Below, one piece after another: positions 1 to 6,153 of a DNA stretch of 6,828 bases (position 1 is the first letter of the stretch; the number at the start of each line of letters is the position of its first letter). The position numbers and the translations under genes are program-made. A model generated the notes under the pieces. It made no database searches. It was given only the letters and a program-made list of their open reading frames with translations, and was not told the origin of the DNA. Source of the stretch: Clostridiaceae bacterium (lineage in GTDB: Bacteria; Bacillota; Clostridia; DSM-8532); assembly GCA_012842645.1 (NCBI GenBank), contig DUSJ01000135.1:1-6828 (forward strand), read 5' to 3'.

Positions 1-1819
1 ATGCCCGGGATATGTTTTCAGCACCCGGCGACAGGTATTTCCTTACTCTTGCCGTTGCTTCCCTGTCCAGTTCGGCTTCAATTATGGAATTATTCTCATC
101 ATATTCGACCGATAAAACTTTTCCGTTCTCATAAAGCCACGGCAGTACCCATCCATCCCTGAAAGGAACGACCAGCCTGACCCTGACACGTACTTCAAGG
201 AGCATATCCTTATGGTATTGCTTCAGCTTGTCAAAGCCAAATCCCGTTTTGGCGGATATTTCGATTACAGGCCTGTCGGAAACGATCCTTGGTTCGGTTC
301 CCGGGCTGAGCTTATCGACCTTGTTAAGCGCAATGATTGTTGGCTTATGTCCGGCTCCCAGCTCTTCCATTATATTGTCAACTATCCGGATATGATCTTC
401 GGCATAGGGATCGGACGAATCGACCACCATCACGAGCAAATCGGCATAAACCGCTTCCTCAAGGGTGGACTTGAATGCGTCTACCAGGTGGTGGGGAAGT
501 TTCCTGATAAAGCCGACGGTATCGGTCACGAGAATAATATTGTTCTCTTCCAGCTGAAGCTGCCGCGTAGTCGTATCCAGCGTGGCGAAAAGCTTGTTTT
601 CCACGTATGCGTCGGAACCGCAGAGCGCATTGAGCAGGGTGGATTTGCCTGAGTTCGTATATCCCACCAAAGCCGCCACCGGTACCCTGTTCCTTTTTCT
701 TTCCGCTCTCAGGAGTTCCCTCTGCTTCTTAATCTCCTTAAGCTGTTCTTTCAGCGTGTTAATCCTGCGGCGGATATGCCTTCTGTCAGTTTCGAGCTTT
801 GTCTCGCCGGGTCCCCTTGTTCCTATTCCGCCGCCCAGCCTCGACAATACCTGGCCCATGCCGGAAAGCCTGGGAAGAATATATTCCATCTGGGCGAGTT
901 CCACCTGGATCTTGCCTTCCCTGCTTTTCGCCCGCTGGGCAAATATATCAAGAATAAGAGCTGTCCTGTCTATGACCTTGACCCCCAGCGCTTCTTCGAG
1001 ATTCCTCTGCTGGGACGGGGAGATGTCCTCATCAAAAATCACAATATCTGCCTGGTTTGCCTGTACAAGAAGGCTTAGTTCCTCGACCTTGCCCCTGCCG
1101 ATAAGGTAAGCGGCGTCACGGCTATCCCTGCTCTGGATGACCGATGCCACCACATGGGCGCCGGCAGTCTGCGCGAGCTCTTTCAGTTCGATTATCGAAA
1201 TATCGGCTTCGCTCGTTCCGAGAATATTCTTCGTTTCCTGGGTTTTCAATCCCACAAGAACCGCTCTCTCGGCTTCGTTTTTCAGGATTTCGGCCTGCTG
1301 CTGCCTTAAAAACTCGTCGGCTTCGTTTATGTATTCGATCAGGGCCTCAAAATCCTCCTTGTCAGCAGGATACGGGCCGAAAATCTCCACGTCGTCGACT
1401 GATACGGCTGAAGGCACGGCAACATAAACTTCGGTTGGCTTGTGGTCTTTGACCCCAACCGCAGCCATCATGTCAAGCTTAAGGTTCTTCATAGAGGTTA
1501 TATCCACAGCCGAAAGCATGGCGTTTTCGCTTGTATGGGTATGAATGCACCGGACACCGGACAACCGGTATTTGCTTCTTCTTCCCTCAACATCGTTAAG
1601 GCTGACGGTCCTGAAATCGCCTACGCAAACATCGGTCACACAGCCTTTTCTGTCGATATAGACGACTATTTCCCTGTTTATGGACCCTGTAACCTTGGAT
1701 AATATGCTGATCAGTTCTTCAGTCCACAGCCTGTCCTGCGGGATATCAAGTTCGTATAGATTTTCAAGAGCTTCAATGACACTTCTTTTTAAACCTTCTG
1801 TACTACCGCTTATTTCCAT
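1..1819 (-). CDS. hflX: Ribosome-splitting GTPase HflX, long form (C-terminus beyond left edge)
   Basis: HflX binds the 50S subunit and splits stalled or idle ribosomes using GTP. 606 codons are visible without a stop and the frame runs off at position 1. Start is ATG at 1819-1817, preceded by GGAAGG about six bases upstream. Residues 1-186 are an extension absent from short HflX proteins such as the E. coli one. From V187 the usual HflX N-domain follows (LVGL at 188-191, IGRGKVEEL near 263-271, then GGGIGTRGPGETKLE near 329-343). A basic helical linker rich in R, K and E spans about 347-379. The G domain has G1 GYTNSGKS (386-393), switch I with FATLDTTTR (411-419), G3 DTVGF (433-437), G4 NKVD (499-502) and G5 SAK (522-524), so all GTP-binding motifs are intact. 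The extension carries H93-x-H95-x7-S103-x2-D106, a JAMM-like pattern discussed in the findings. It has its own promoter and leader and is probably transcribed apart from rlmH. Identity is secure; the role of the extension is unknown. Confidence 0.96.
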   Translation of the reverse strand, partial: MEISGSTEGLKRSVIEALENLYELDIPQDRLWTEELISILSKVTGSINREIVVYIDRKGCVTDVCVGDFRTVSLNDVEGRRSKYRLSGVRCIHTHTSENAMLSAVDITSMKNLKLDMMAAVGVKDHKPTEVYVAVPSAVSVDDVEIFGPYPADKEDFEALIEYINEADEFLRQQQAEILKNEAERAVLVGLKTQETKNILGTSEADISIIELKELAQTAGAHVVASVIQSRDSRDAAYLIGRGKVEELSLLVQANQADIVIFDEDISPSQQRNLEEALGVKVIDRTALILDIFAQRAKSREGKIQVELAQMEYILPRLSGMGQVLSRLGGGIGTRGPGETKLETDRRHIRRRINTLKEQLKEIKKQRELLRAERKRNRVPVAALVGYTNSGKSTLLNALCGSDAYVENKLFATLDTTTRQLQLEENNIILVTDTVGFIRKLPHHLVDAFKSTLEEAVYADLLVMVVDSSDPYAEDHIRIVDNIMEELGAGHKPTIIALNKVDKLSPGTEPRIVSDRPVIEISAKTGFGFDKLKQYHKDMLLEVRVRVRLVVPFRDGWVLPWLYENGKVLSVEYDENNSIIEAELDREATARVRKYLSPGAENISRA

Positions 1820-1965
1820 TGCTACCTTCCGTTTTATATGCCGCCGTGCATATTTGCTTCATAATTTCATGGTCAGCCCGGCGGTTCACGAATATTTTAA
1901 CATGACAGATGCACCTTTGGTGTCAACTCTGAAGCAACGCCCTTTGGTATAATAAGCAGGGCATT
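1820..1965 (-). promoter_or_regulatory. hflX 5' leader with short ORF and competing hairpins
   Basis: This stretch lies between the predicted start of transcription and the hflX start codon and holds no ordinary gene. A five-codon ORF (ATG at 1903, encoding MLKYS, TGA ending at 1886) has an AAAGGTG ribosome site at 1918-1912, eight bases upstream. Its stop overlaps a GTG codon (1889) opening a 28-codon frame that runs into hflX in another register and ends at 1803. In the RNA, CCGCCG (1884-1879) can pair with CGGCGG (1846-1841), while GUGCAU (1914-1909), which overlaps the short ORF's ribosome site, can pair with AUGCAC (1851-1846). The two pairings share a base and cross, so they exclude each other or form a pseudoknot. 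Neither is followed by a U-run. HflX genes in some Firmicutes are known to be induced by ribosome-targeting drugs through leader attenuation, which makes this plausible but unproven. Confidence 0.35.
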
Positions 1966-1969
1966 ATAT

Positions 1970-1999
1970 ATTATACAAATTATTGGTCTTTATTGGCAA
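1970..1999 (-). promoter_or_regulatory. Probable sigma-A promoter of hflX
   Basis: On the minus strand TTGCCA (1999-1994, five of six matches to the -35 consensus) is followed after 18 bp by TATAAT (1975-1970, perfect -10). The spacer and surroundings are AT-rich. Initiation would fall near 1963, giving hflX a 5' leader of about 145 nt. This is the best promoter-like pair in the gap between the GNAT frame and hflX. A second, weaker candidate is the extended -10 TGTTAAAAT at 1902-1894, which would give a shorter leader. Inferred from sequence only. Confidence 0.6.
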
Positions 2000-2040
2000 T
2001 AATCCGGGCAACTGTCAGGAAGGAACGATCTCTGTGCTGT

Positions 2041-2589
2041 TTATCGTCCGGTATTAAGGAATTCTTCCCTGGTGATTTCGTAGTCAACGGCAGTTCTCGG
2101 ATTTCCCAGCTGGTCTGTCCAGCAGTCTTTTCTCTCCCCGATTCTTCTGGCCCCTATCTTTTTCTCATAAACGTGCTGGGCCCTCTTATTTTCGAGCATG
2201 GTATCCCAAAAGATCTTTTCTATCGGGCATCGGGAATTTATGGTCTCATCCGTAAAGAGGTATTCAAACAGCATCCTGATGATTTTCGGACCATAACCCT
2301 TGTTCTGGTATTCAAAATCACAAATTTTCCATCCGGGATATGCCGTGTTCCCTTTGATGTTGTAGTTCAGTTCGCCTACGGGCTTGCCGTCGATCTCTAT
2401 GATGCAAAGCAGGCTGAACTCGTCTTTTCTGCTTTTAATGTTTTCAACAGTCTCTTCCAGGGACTCCCCCACCCCATTGGGAAAACCCACGCATTCCATT
2501 ACTTTGCCGTCATTTCACCACTTGTTCAGCCGGACGGCATCATCAACTGTGGCGCTCCTGATCACTATGTTGTCTTTTTGAAGTCTCAT
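2041..2589 (-). pseudogene. GNAT-family N-acetyltransferase with premature TGA at codon 25
   Basis: The frame opens with ATG at 2589-2587 behind a strong ribosome site (AAGGTGAT, 2600-2593) and encodes MRLQKDNIVIRSATVDDAVR, the usual first strand and helix of a GNAT enzyme. After LNKW (residues 21-24) codon 25 is TGA (2517-2515). The same frame then resumes with NDGKVM and continues to a TAA at 2041 (182 codons in all). Relatives as I recall them read WWNDGKVM here, so a TGG to TGA change is the simplest explanation. Downstream the fold looks complete: GKPVGELNY strand region, the acetyl-CoA loop QNKGYG (residues 95-100) after CDFEY, and ENKRAQHVYEKKIGARRIG, typical of RimJ/RimL-like enzymes. 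An internal ATG at 2499 could start a 152-residue product, but it has no ribosome site and would lose the first strand. The acetylated substrate cannot be told. It may be a recent pseudogene, a sequencing error, or a gene expressed as a short form. Confidence 0.8.
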
Positions 2590-2592
2590 ATT

Positions 2593-2600
2593 ATCACCTT
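2593..2600 (-). promoter_or_regulatory. Strong Shine-Dalgarno site deciding the GNAT start
   Basis: AAGGTGAT lies four bases upstream of the ATG at 2589 and matches the Firmicute ribosome-binding consensus well. The alternative ATG at 2499 has only CGGCAAAGTA before it, with no such match. This indicates that the original gene started at 2589 and that the TGA at 2517-2515 is inside it rather than upstream of it. Confidence 0.75.
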
Positions 2601-2623
2601 TTGGAATAAAAATCCGCTTTGTC

Positions 2624-3103
2624 TCACTTATGATATGTCTCGTTATTTATGATTTTGAAAGCCCGGTAGATTTGCTCGAGAAGTATGATCCTTGCAAGCT
2701 GGTGAGGAAACGTCATTTTGGAAAGGCATAGTTTGTAGTCCGCTGATTTCAGCACCGATATATCGAGCCCGGTGGAACCGCCTATTATAAACGTGATGTC
2801 ACTTTTGCCCGAGGTCATGAAGTTTTCCATTTCCCGGGCAAATTCCACCGAGTCCATTTCTTTTCCGTCCAGGGCAAGCGCTATTGTCATGGTGTTCTTT
2901 CCCAACGCCCTGACTATCCTTTCAGCTTCCTTCTGCCGGACCTTTTCCTCCTGGGCCGGGCTTGCGGCTTCAGGCGCTTTTTCCTCGTCGATTTCCGTGA
3001 CCTCTATCCTGCAAAAGCGGGAAAGACGCTTCAAATATTCCTTTTGAGCGTCCCTTAAATATGATTCCTTCAGTTTTCCGACACAAACGATCCTGATGTT
3101 CAT
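2624..3103 (-). CDS. rlmH: 23S rRNA (pseudouridine1915-N3)-methyltransferase RlmH
   Basis: RlmH is a SPOUT-fold methyltransferase that uses S-adenosylmethionine to methylate N3 of pseudouridine 1915 in helix 69 of 23S rRNA, acting on the assembled 70S ribosome in the cytosol. The product is 159 residues, the usual family length. It starts MNIRIVCVGKLKE, the typical N-terminal strand. The middle carries ALALDGKEMDS (about 75-85). The SAM-binding trefoil knot is seen in IIGGSTGLD (106-114), LSKMTFPHQLAR (127-138), EQIYRAFKI (143-151) and the C-terminal YHK (157-159) that contacts the target. Start ATG 3103-3101 is chosen because it matches the family N-terminus and follows AGGGG. An ATG ten codons upstream (3133) lies inside yycJ and would add an atypical extension. 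The start codon is one base past the yycJ stop, so the two are almost certainly co-transcribed and translationally coupled. It ends in TGA. Confidence 0.96.
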   Translation of the reverse strand: MNIRIVCVGKLKESYLRDAQKEYLKRLSRFCRIEVTEIDEEKAPEAASPAQEEKVRQKEAERIVRALGKNTMTIALALDGKEMDSVEFAREMENFMTSGKSDITFIIGGSTGLDISVLKSADYKLCLSKMTFPHQLARIILLEQIYRAFKIINNETYHK

Positions 3104-3104
3104 T

Positions 3105-3908
3105 TCAAGCCCCTGTGCCAATGCACATAACACTGGAAGCCCTGTCCCTCAGGGCTACTTCGAGGTAAACATCCTTTACCGGATTGATCTTTTTATCCAT
3201 AAGAGCGTTGAAGGCAGTCCTGTACGCCAGCTCGGGCAGGTTGTTTTCCTGGCTCAGATGGCCCAGCAGGAACCGCTTTGTTCCGCACTGGGCAAGATGA
3301 GCGACGACCTCTCCGGCTATATCATTGCAAAGATGCCCGTAATCACTCATTATTCTGCGCTTTAGCGGCCAGGGATATCTTCCTGTCCTGAGCATCTCAA
3401 GGTCATGGTTGGATTCAAGGAGTATCATGTCGCTTTTTTCAAGGCAGGACAGGAGCCTGTCGTTCATATGCCCGATGTCAGTGGCTATGGTCAGTTTTTT
3501 ACCAGCAATGAATATATTGTAGCCTACAGGACACACAGCGTCATGGGGAATGGGAAAGGACCTGACGGTAATATCCCCGATCGTTTTTTCTTCGCCGACC
3601 TCGATGCAGCGGACATGTTCGCTCTGCAGTTTTCCCAGAAAAGGGCGCATGGCTTCCCATGTCTCAGTATTGGCATATATGGGGATCTTATGGCGCCGTG
3701 AAATAATACCCGCTCCGTTGATATGATCGCTGTGTTCATGGGTGATGAAAATACCTGATATATTGTCCAGGGATTCACCGATATCTCTCAAAGCCGCTTC
3801 TATGCGCCTGCCGCTTACACCGGCGTCGATAAGGATGGATGTACCGTTGTATGAAACATATATGCAATTGCCGCTCGATCCGCTGAAAAGGCTGCAAATC
3901 TTTATCAT
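3105..3908 (-). CDS. yycJ: Metallo-beta-lactamase-fold hydrolase YycJ/WalJ
   Basis: YycJ (WalJ) is a cytosolic two-metal hydrolase of the metallo-beta-lactamase superfamily, encoded with the WalRK cell-wall regulon. DNA exonuclease or phosphodiesterase activity has been proposed for relatives. With ATG at 3908 the protein has 267 residues. The N-terminal strand and family signature FSGSSGNCIYV lie at 8-18. The metal motif THEHSDH spans 56-62. Further metal ligands are probably H122 in PIPHDA, D144 in ATDIGH (142-147) and H217 in LGHLSQENN (215-223), with ESNHD (165-169) and DYGHLCN (189-195) also conserved. All catalytic motifs are present. An ATG at 3932 is in the same frame and would add eight residues and overlap murA by 14 bp. 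I prefer 3908 because family members begin close to the SGSSGN signature and because it lies just after the murA stop. Function of this copy is inferred from the family. Confidence 0.93.
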   Translation of the reverse strand: MIKICSLFSGSSGNCIYVSYNGTSILIDAGVSGRRIEAALRDIGESLDNISGIFITHEHSDHINGAGIISRRHKIPIYANTETWEAMRPFLGKLQSEHVRCIEVGEEKTIGDITVRSFPIPHDAVCPVGYNIFIAGKKLTIATDIGHMNDRLLSCLEKSDMILLESNHDLEMLRTGRYPWPLKRRIMSDYGHLCNDIAGEVVAHLAQCGTKRFLLGHLSQENNLPELAYRTAFNALMDKKINPVKDVYLEVALRDRASSVMCIGTGA

Positions 3909-3918
3909 GTCTTCTGAC

Positions 3919-5187
3919 TCATTCCTGGCCATCGCTTATTCTCTTGATATCCGCTCCGAGTTTCTGGAGCTTTTCTACCATATTCTCATAACCACGATCA
4001 ATATAGTGGACGTTGCTGATCTCGGTCTCTCCGTCGGCGATAAGCCCGGCTAAGACACATGCCGCTCCGGCCCTGAGATCAGTAGCCTTGATGGGAGCGC
4101 CCGTAAGCTTGGAACCGCCCTCGATTACGGCCATCCTTCCTTCAACGCGTATGTTGGCTCCCATTCTCTTAAGTTCTTCAATGTACTGGAAACGGTTCTC
4201 AAAAATACTTTCGGTGATGGTGCTGATCCCGTCCGTCCTCAAAAGGAGAACTGCCGCAGGAGGCTGCAGGTCGGTGGGGAACCCCGGGTAAGGAAGCGTC
4301 TTTATATTGACCTTTGACAGGCGGTCTTTTACAAAAATCCTGATACTGTCGTCAAATTCCTCGACCTTGACATTCATCTCCATGAGCTTGGCGGTCAGGG
4401 ATTCCATGTGCTTCGGGATAACGTTTTTAACAAGCACATCACCCTTTGTGGCCGCTGCGGCGATCATATAGGTACCGGCTTCGATCTGGTCGGGGATCAG
4501 GCTGTGAACAATGCCGCCCTTAAGGGATTTCACCCCGCGGATACGGATGACATCGGTTCCTGCGCCCTTTATATCGGCTCCCATTGCGTTCAGGAAGTTG
4601 GCTATGTCAACGATATGAGGCTCTTTTGCCGCATTTTCGATAGTCGTCAGTCCTTCCGCCCTGACAGCCGCCAGCATGATGTTCACTGTCGCGCCCACGC
4701 TTACAACGTCAAGATATATGGGCGCGCCCACAAGCTTGTTGGCTGTCAGCTTGATGCATCCGCGTTCAATCTCCACCTTGGCTCCGAGGGATTCAAATCC
4801 TTTTATGTGCTGATCTATGGGACGGACACCAAGATTACACCCTCCCGGAAAGGTCACCAATGCTCTTTTAAACCTTCCCAGAAGGGCTCCCATCAGGTAA
4901 TACGACCCTCTTAGTTTATTCATGTCGGGTGTTGTGGCAACATAGGAGTTGATGTTCCTGGTATCGATCCTTAAGGTATTGTTATCTATATTTTCGAACC
5001 TGACACCGAGCGTTTCCATAATGCCTTTCAATATAGTTATATCGAGGATATTCGGCACATTCTCGATCGTACATACGTCGCTCAACAGAAGTGCCGCCGG
5101 CAGAACGCCCAGCGCAGCGTTTTTTGCTCCGCTGACAGTGACTTCGCCCTTTAATCTTTTCTGGCCCCGGATTATTAATTTATCCAC
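3919..5187 (-). CDS. murA: UDP-N-acetylglucosamine 1-carboxyvinyltransferase MurA
   Basis: MurA transfers enolpyruvate from phosphoenolpyruvate to UDP-GlcNAc, the first committed step of peptidoglycan synthesis in the cytosol. The product is 422 residues, normal for the family of twin inside-out alpha/beta domains. K22 in SGAKNAAL (19-26) and C117 in [15 protein letters not shown] (113-127) are the substrate lysine and active-site cysteine. C117 is the residue fosfomycin attacks, so a sensitive enzyme is expected. The general-base aspartate is D306 in YPGFPTDLQ (300-308), and R398 in YIDRGYE (395-401) matches the conserved PEP-site arginine. Residues PPAA straight after DLQ look slightly atypical. 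The start codon is GTG (5187-5185). No other start fits, since a stop lies 11 codons upstream, and GGAAGG sits about 11 bases away, a long spacing. Low-GC Gram-positives often carry two MurA copies; which one this is cannot be told. It has its own promoter and heads a cluster with yycJ and rlmH. Confidence 0.97.
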   Translation of the reverse strand: MDKLIIRGQKRLKGEVTVSGAKNAALGVLPAALLLSDVCTIENVPNILDITILKGIMETLGVRFENIDNNTLRIDTRNINSYVATTPDMNKLRGSYYLMGALLGRFKRALVTFPGGCNLGVRPIDQHIKGFESLGAKVEIERGCIKLTANKLVGAPIYLDVVSVGATVNIMLAAVRAEGLTTIENAAKEPHIVDIANFLNAMGADIKGAGTDVIRIRGVKSLKGGIVHSLIPDQIEAGTYMIAAAATKGDVLVKNVIPKHMESLTAKLMEMNVKVEEFDDSIRIFVKDRLSKVNIKTLPYPGFPTDLQPPAAVLLLRTDGISTITESIFENRFQYIEELKRMGANIRVEGRMAVIEGGSKLTGAPIKATDLRAGAACVLAGLIADGETEISNVHYIDRGYENMVEKLQKLGADIKRISDGQE

Positions 5188-5232
5188 CTGTACACCAACC
5201 TTCCGGTTTTTTCATTAGATCCTCAAAAAGTT

Positions 5233-5241
5233 ATTATACCA
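5233..5241 (-). promoter_or_regulatory. Extended -10 promoter of murA-yycJ-rlmH
   Basis: The minus strand reads TGGTATAAT at 5241-5233, a perfect -10 hexamer with the TGn extension, which can replace a good -35 box. No convincing TTGACA-like hexamer lies 16-18 bp upstream, which fits an extended -10 promoter. Initiation would fall near 5226, about 39 nt before the murA GTG codon. The normal -35 region is filled by the inverted repeat at 5243-5265, so access could be controlled. It implies that murA, yycJ and rlmH can be transcribed independently of yycH-yycI. Confidence 0.6.
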
Positions 5242-5242
5242 T

Positions 5243-5265
5243 ATGTATAATGTTTTCGTATACAT
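5243..5265. repeat. Inverted repeat abutting the murA -10 box
   Basis: ATGTATA (5243-5249) and TATACAT (5259-5265) are perfect 7-bp inverted arms around a 9-bp spacer. The repeat ends one base from the TGn element of the murA promoter and fills its -35 zone, a position where a dimeric repressor or activator would act. AT-rich DNA makes chance arms of this length fairly easy, so function is a guess. Confidence 0.35.
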
Positions 5266-5268
5266 AAA

Positions 5269-5289
5269 GGAAACATAACATATGTTTCC
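5269..5289. repeat. Perfect 9-bp inverted repeat upstream of murA
   Basis: GGAAACATA (5269-5277) and TATGTTTCC (5281-5289) are exact inverted arms with a 3-bp centre. A shorter palindrome, AACATATGTT, is nested at 5277-5286. In yycI-side RNA it would form a hairpin followed only by UUUAU, a poor intrinsic terminator, so an operator about 35 bp upstream of the murA -10 box is at least as likely. The arms share the AAACAT/ATGTTT element with nearby sequence at 5250-5256. Confidence 0.45.
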
Positions 5290-5313
5290 ATACCTCACAG
5301 ACACCTGTCCCTG

Positions 5314-5353
5314 TTACTCAAAATGAGTAAAAACCTCCGTCCCCTATACTCAT
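5314..5353 (-). repeat. Overlapping inverted repeats at the end of yycI
   Basis: TTACTCA (5314-5320) and TGAGTAA (5324-5330) form a 7-bp inverted repeat with a 3-base loop. The middle element, ATGAGTA (5323-5329), is also complementary to TACTCAT (5347-5353), which spans the yycI stop codon. RNA read from the minus strand could therefore form either of two exclusive hairpins. No U-run follows, so this is not a standard terminator. Confidence 0.3.
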
Positions 5354-6150
5354 TCGAGGCGGGAGCCGGTATAGGCGTTATAATACAGCACGGTCCCGTC
5401 GCCAAGGATTACGCGCCATACGGGAATTCCGTAAATGTCCCCTTCGGAAACCTGCTTGTAGCCAAAACCGACATCCGTAATCCGCGTACCTGGGGACAGA
5501 CCCCCGGTAACAAGCACCTGGTACAAAGACAGGATATCGCTTTTCCCGTTTCCTTTGCTTATATCCCTGGCCGGGGCGGAAACAGTCAGCAGTCCTTCAC
5601 TGTTAATTTCCGCTGTGATGACGTGGTCGAAAACGATATTCTTTTCAAACTCCAGGTTGAAGCTTGCCCGGATAACGCCGTCTTCATCCCCGGTCTCTCC
5701 TGCAATGACATTCTTATACCCGATTTCTGCGAGATATTTCCGGACCCGCTCCCTGAACTTTTCGGGACTGGCATATAAATCCCTGCCGTCAGAAAGCCTG
5801 TCGGTTATTTTAAGCTCATCCCAGGTCAGTGTGACGGATTCCTCTCCCCAGTTTACATCGAATGTGTCTCCGTTGAAGGAAACAGGCATATTCTCTCCGA
5901 ACACGATCCTGCACAGCTTTTGGGGATCAAACTCCTTTGTCGTGAACATTATCTTGGCCGCCTGACCCGAAAGGTCGGGGATCTTGGTGTCTATGCTGAT
6001 ATCCCGGGATGAAAGGTAATCCAGCGCATATTTCCTGTAATTGTCCGTGAACAGGCTGGCCGGGTTCCTGAAAATATTCATTGCCAGCAGGAAAATGTTC
6101 AGCAACAGCAAAACTATTATCAAGATTGTTTTTGCCCTGGACCAGTCCAT
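5350..6150 (-). CDS. yycI: WalRK accessory protein YycI
   Basis: YycI is a bitopic membrane protein which, with YycH, contacts the sensor kinase WalK through its transmembrane helix and adjusts WalRK signalling, the essential system for cell-wall turnover in low-GC Gram-positives. It has 266 residues. It opens with MDWSRAKTI, the family hallmark, directly followed by one hydrophobic helix (about 8-27), leaving a short cytoplasmic tail and a large external domain. The C-terminus has IYGIPVWRVIL and VLYYNAYTGSRLE, matching the end of the YycI domain, where repeated YycH/YycI-type folds are known. No catalytic residues are expected. ATG at 6150-6148 follows AAAGGGG by about six bases, the site lying in the last codons of yycH, so the pair is probably translationally coupled. 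It ends in TGA at 5352-5350. Sequence between strands is poorly conserved in this family, so the call rests mainly on the N-terminus, the ending and the context. Confidence 0.9.
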   Translation of the reverse strand: MDWSRAKTILIIVLLLLNIFLLAMNIFRNPASLFTDNYRKYALDYLSSRDISIDTKIPDLSGQAAKIMFTTKEFDPQKLCRIVFGENMPVSFNGDTFDVNWGEESVTLTWDELKITDRLSDGRDLYASPEKFRERVRKYLAEIGYKNVIAGETGDEDGVIRASFNLEFEKNIVFDHVITAEINSEGLLTVSAPARDISKGNGKSDILSLYQVLVTGGLSPGTRITDVGFGYKQVSEGDIYGIPVWRVILGDGTVLYYNAYTGSRLE

Positions 6151-6153
6151 ATA

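Noticed and set aside
212..1109. Plus-strand open frames opposite hflX
   Set aside because: They are shadows of a continuous HflX reading frame with all G motifs intact.
1894..1926. TTGACA at 1926-1921 as the -35 box of an hflX promoter
   Set aside because: No -10 match lies 16-18 bp downstream; the nearest, TAAAAT, is 21 bp away. The pair at 1999-1970 is much better.
1820..2040. Intrinsic terminator after the GNAT frame
   Set aside because: No GC-rich stem with a following T-run was found on the minus strand; the gap holds promoter and leader signals instead.
2515..2517. TGA read as tryptophan or another amino acid (altered code or recoding)
   Set aside because: rlmH, yycJ, murA and yycI all end with TGA at the expected family C-termini, and tryptophan is encoded by TGG elsewhere, so TGA is a normal stop here.
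1993..2652. Plus-strand ORF of 219 codons over the GNAT gene
   Set aside because: It mirrors the minus-strand GNAT frame, has no ribosome site and no recognisable motif; the GNAT motifs are on the other strand.
3101..3133. Upstream ATG at 3133 as the rlmH start
   Set aside because: It adds ten residues not seen in the family and overlaps yycJ; ATG at 3103 gives the standard 159-residue protein.
4408..4914. Plus-strand ORF of 168 codons opposite murA
   Set aside because: It lies fully within murA, which has every catalytic residue; the antisense product shows no domain.
5323..5778. Plus-strand ORF of 151 codons opposite yycI
   Set aside because: It overlaps the recognisable C-terminal half of YycI and shows no motif of its own.
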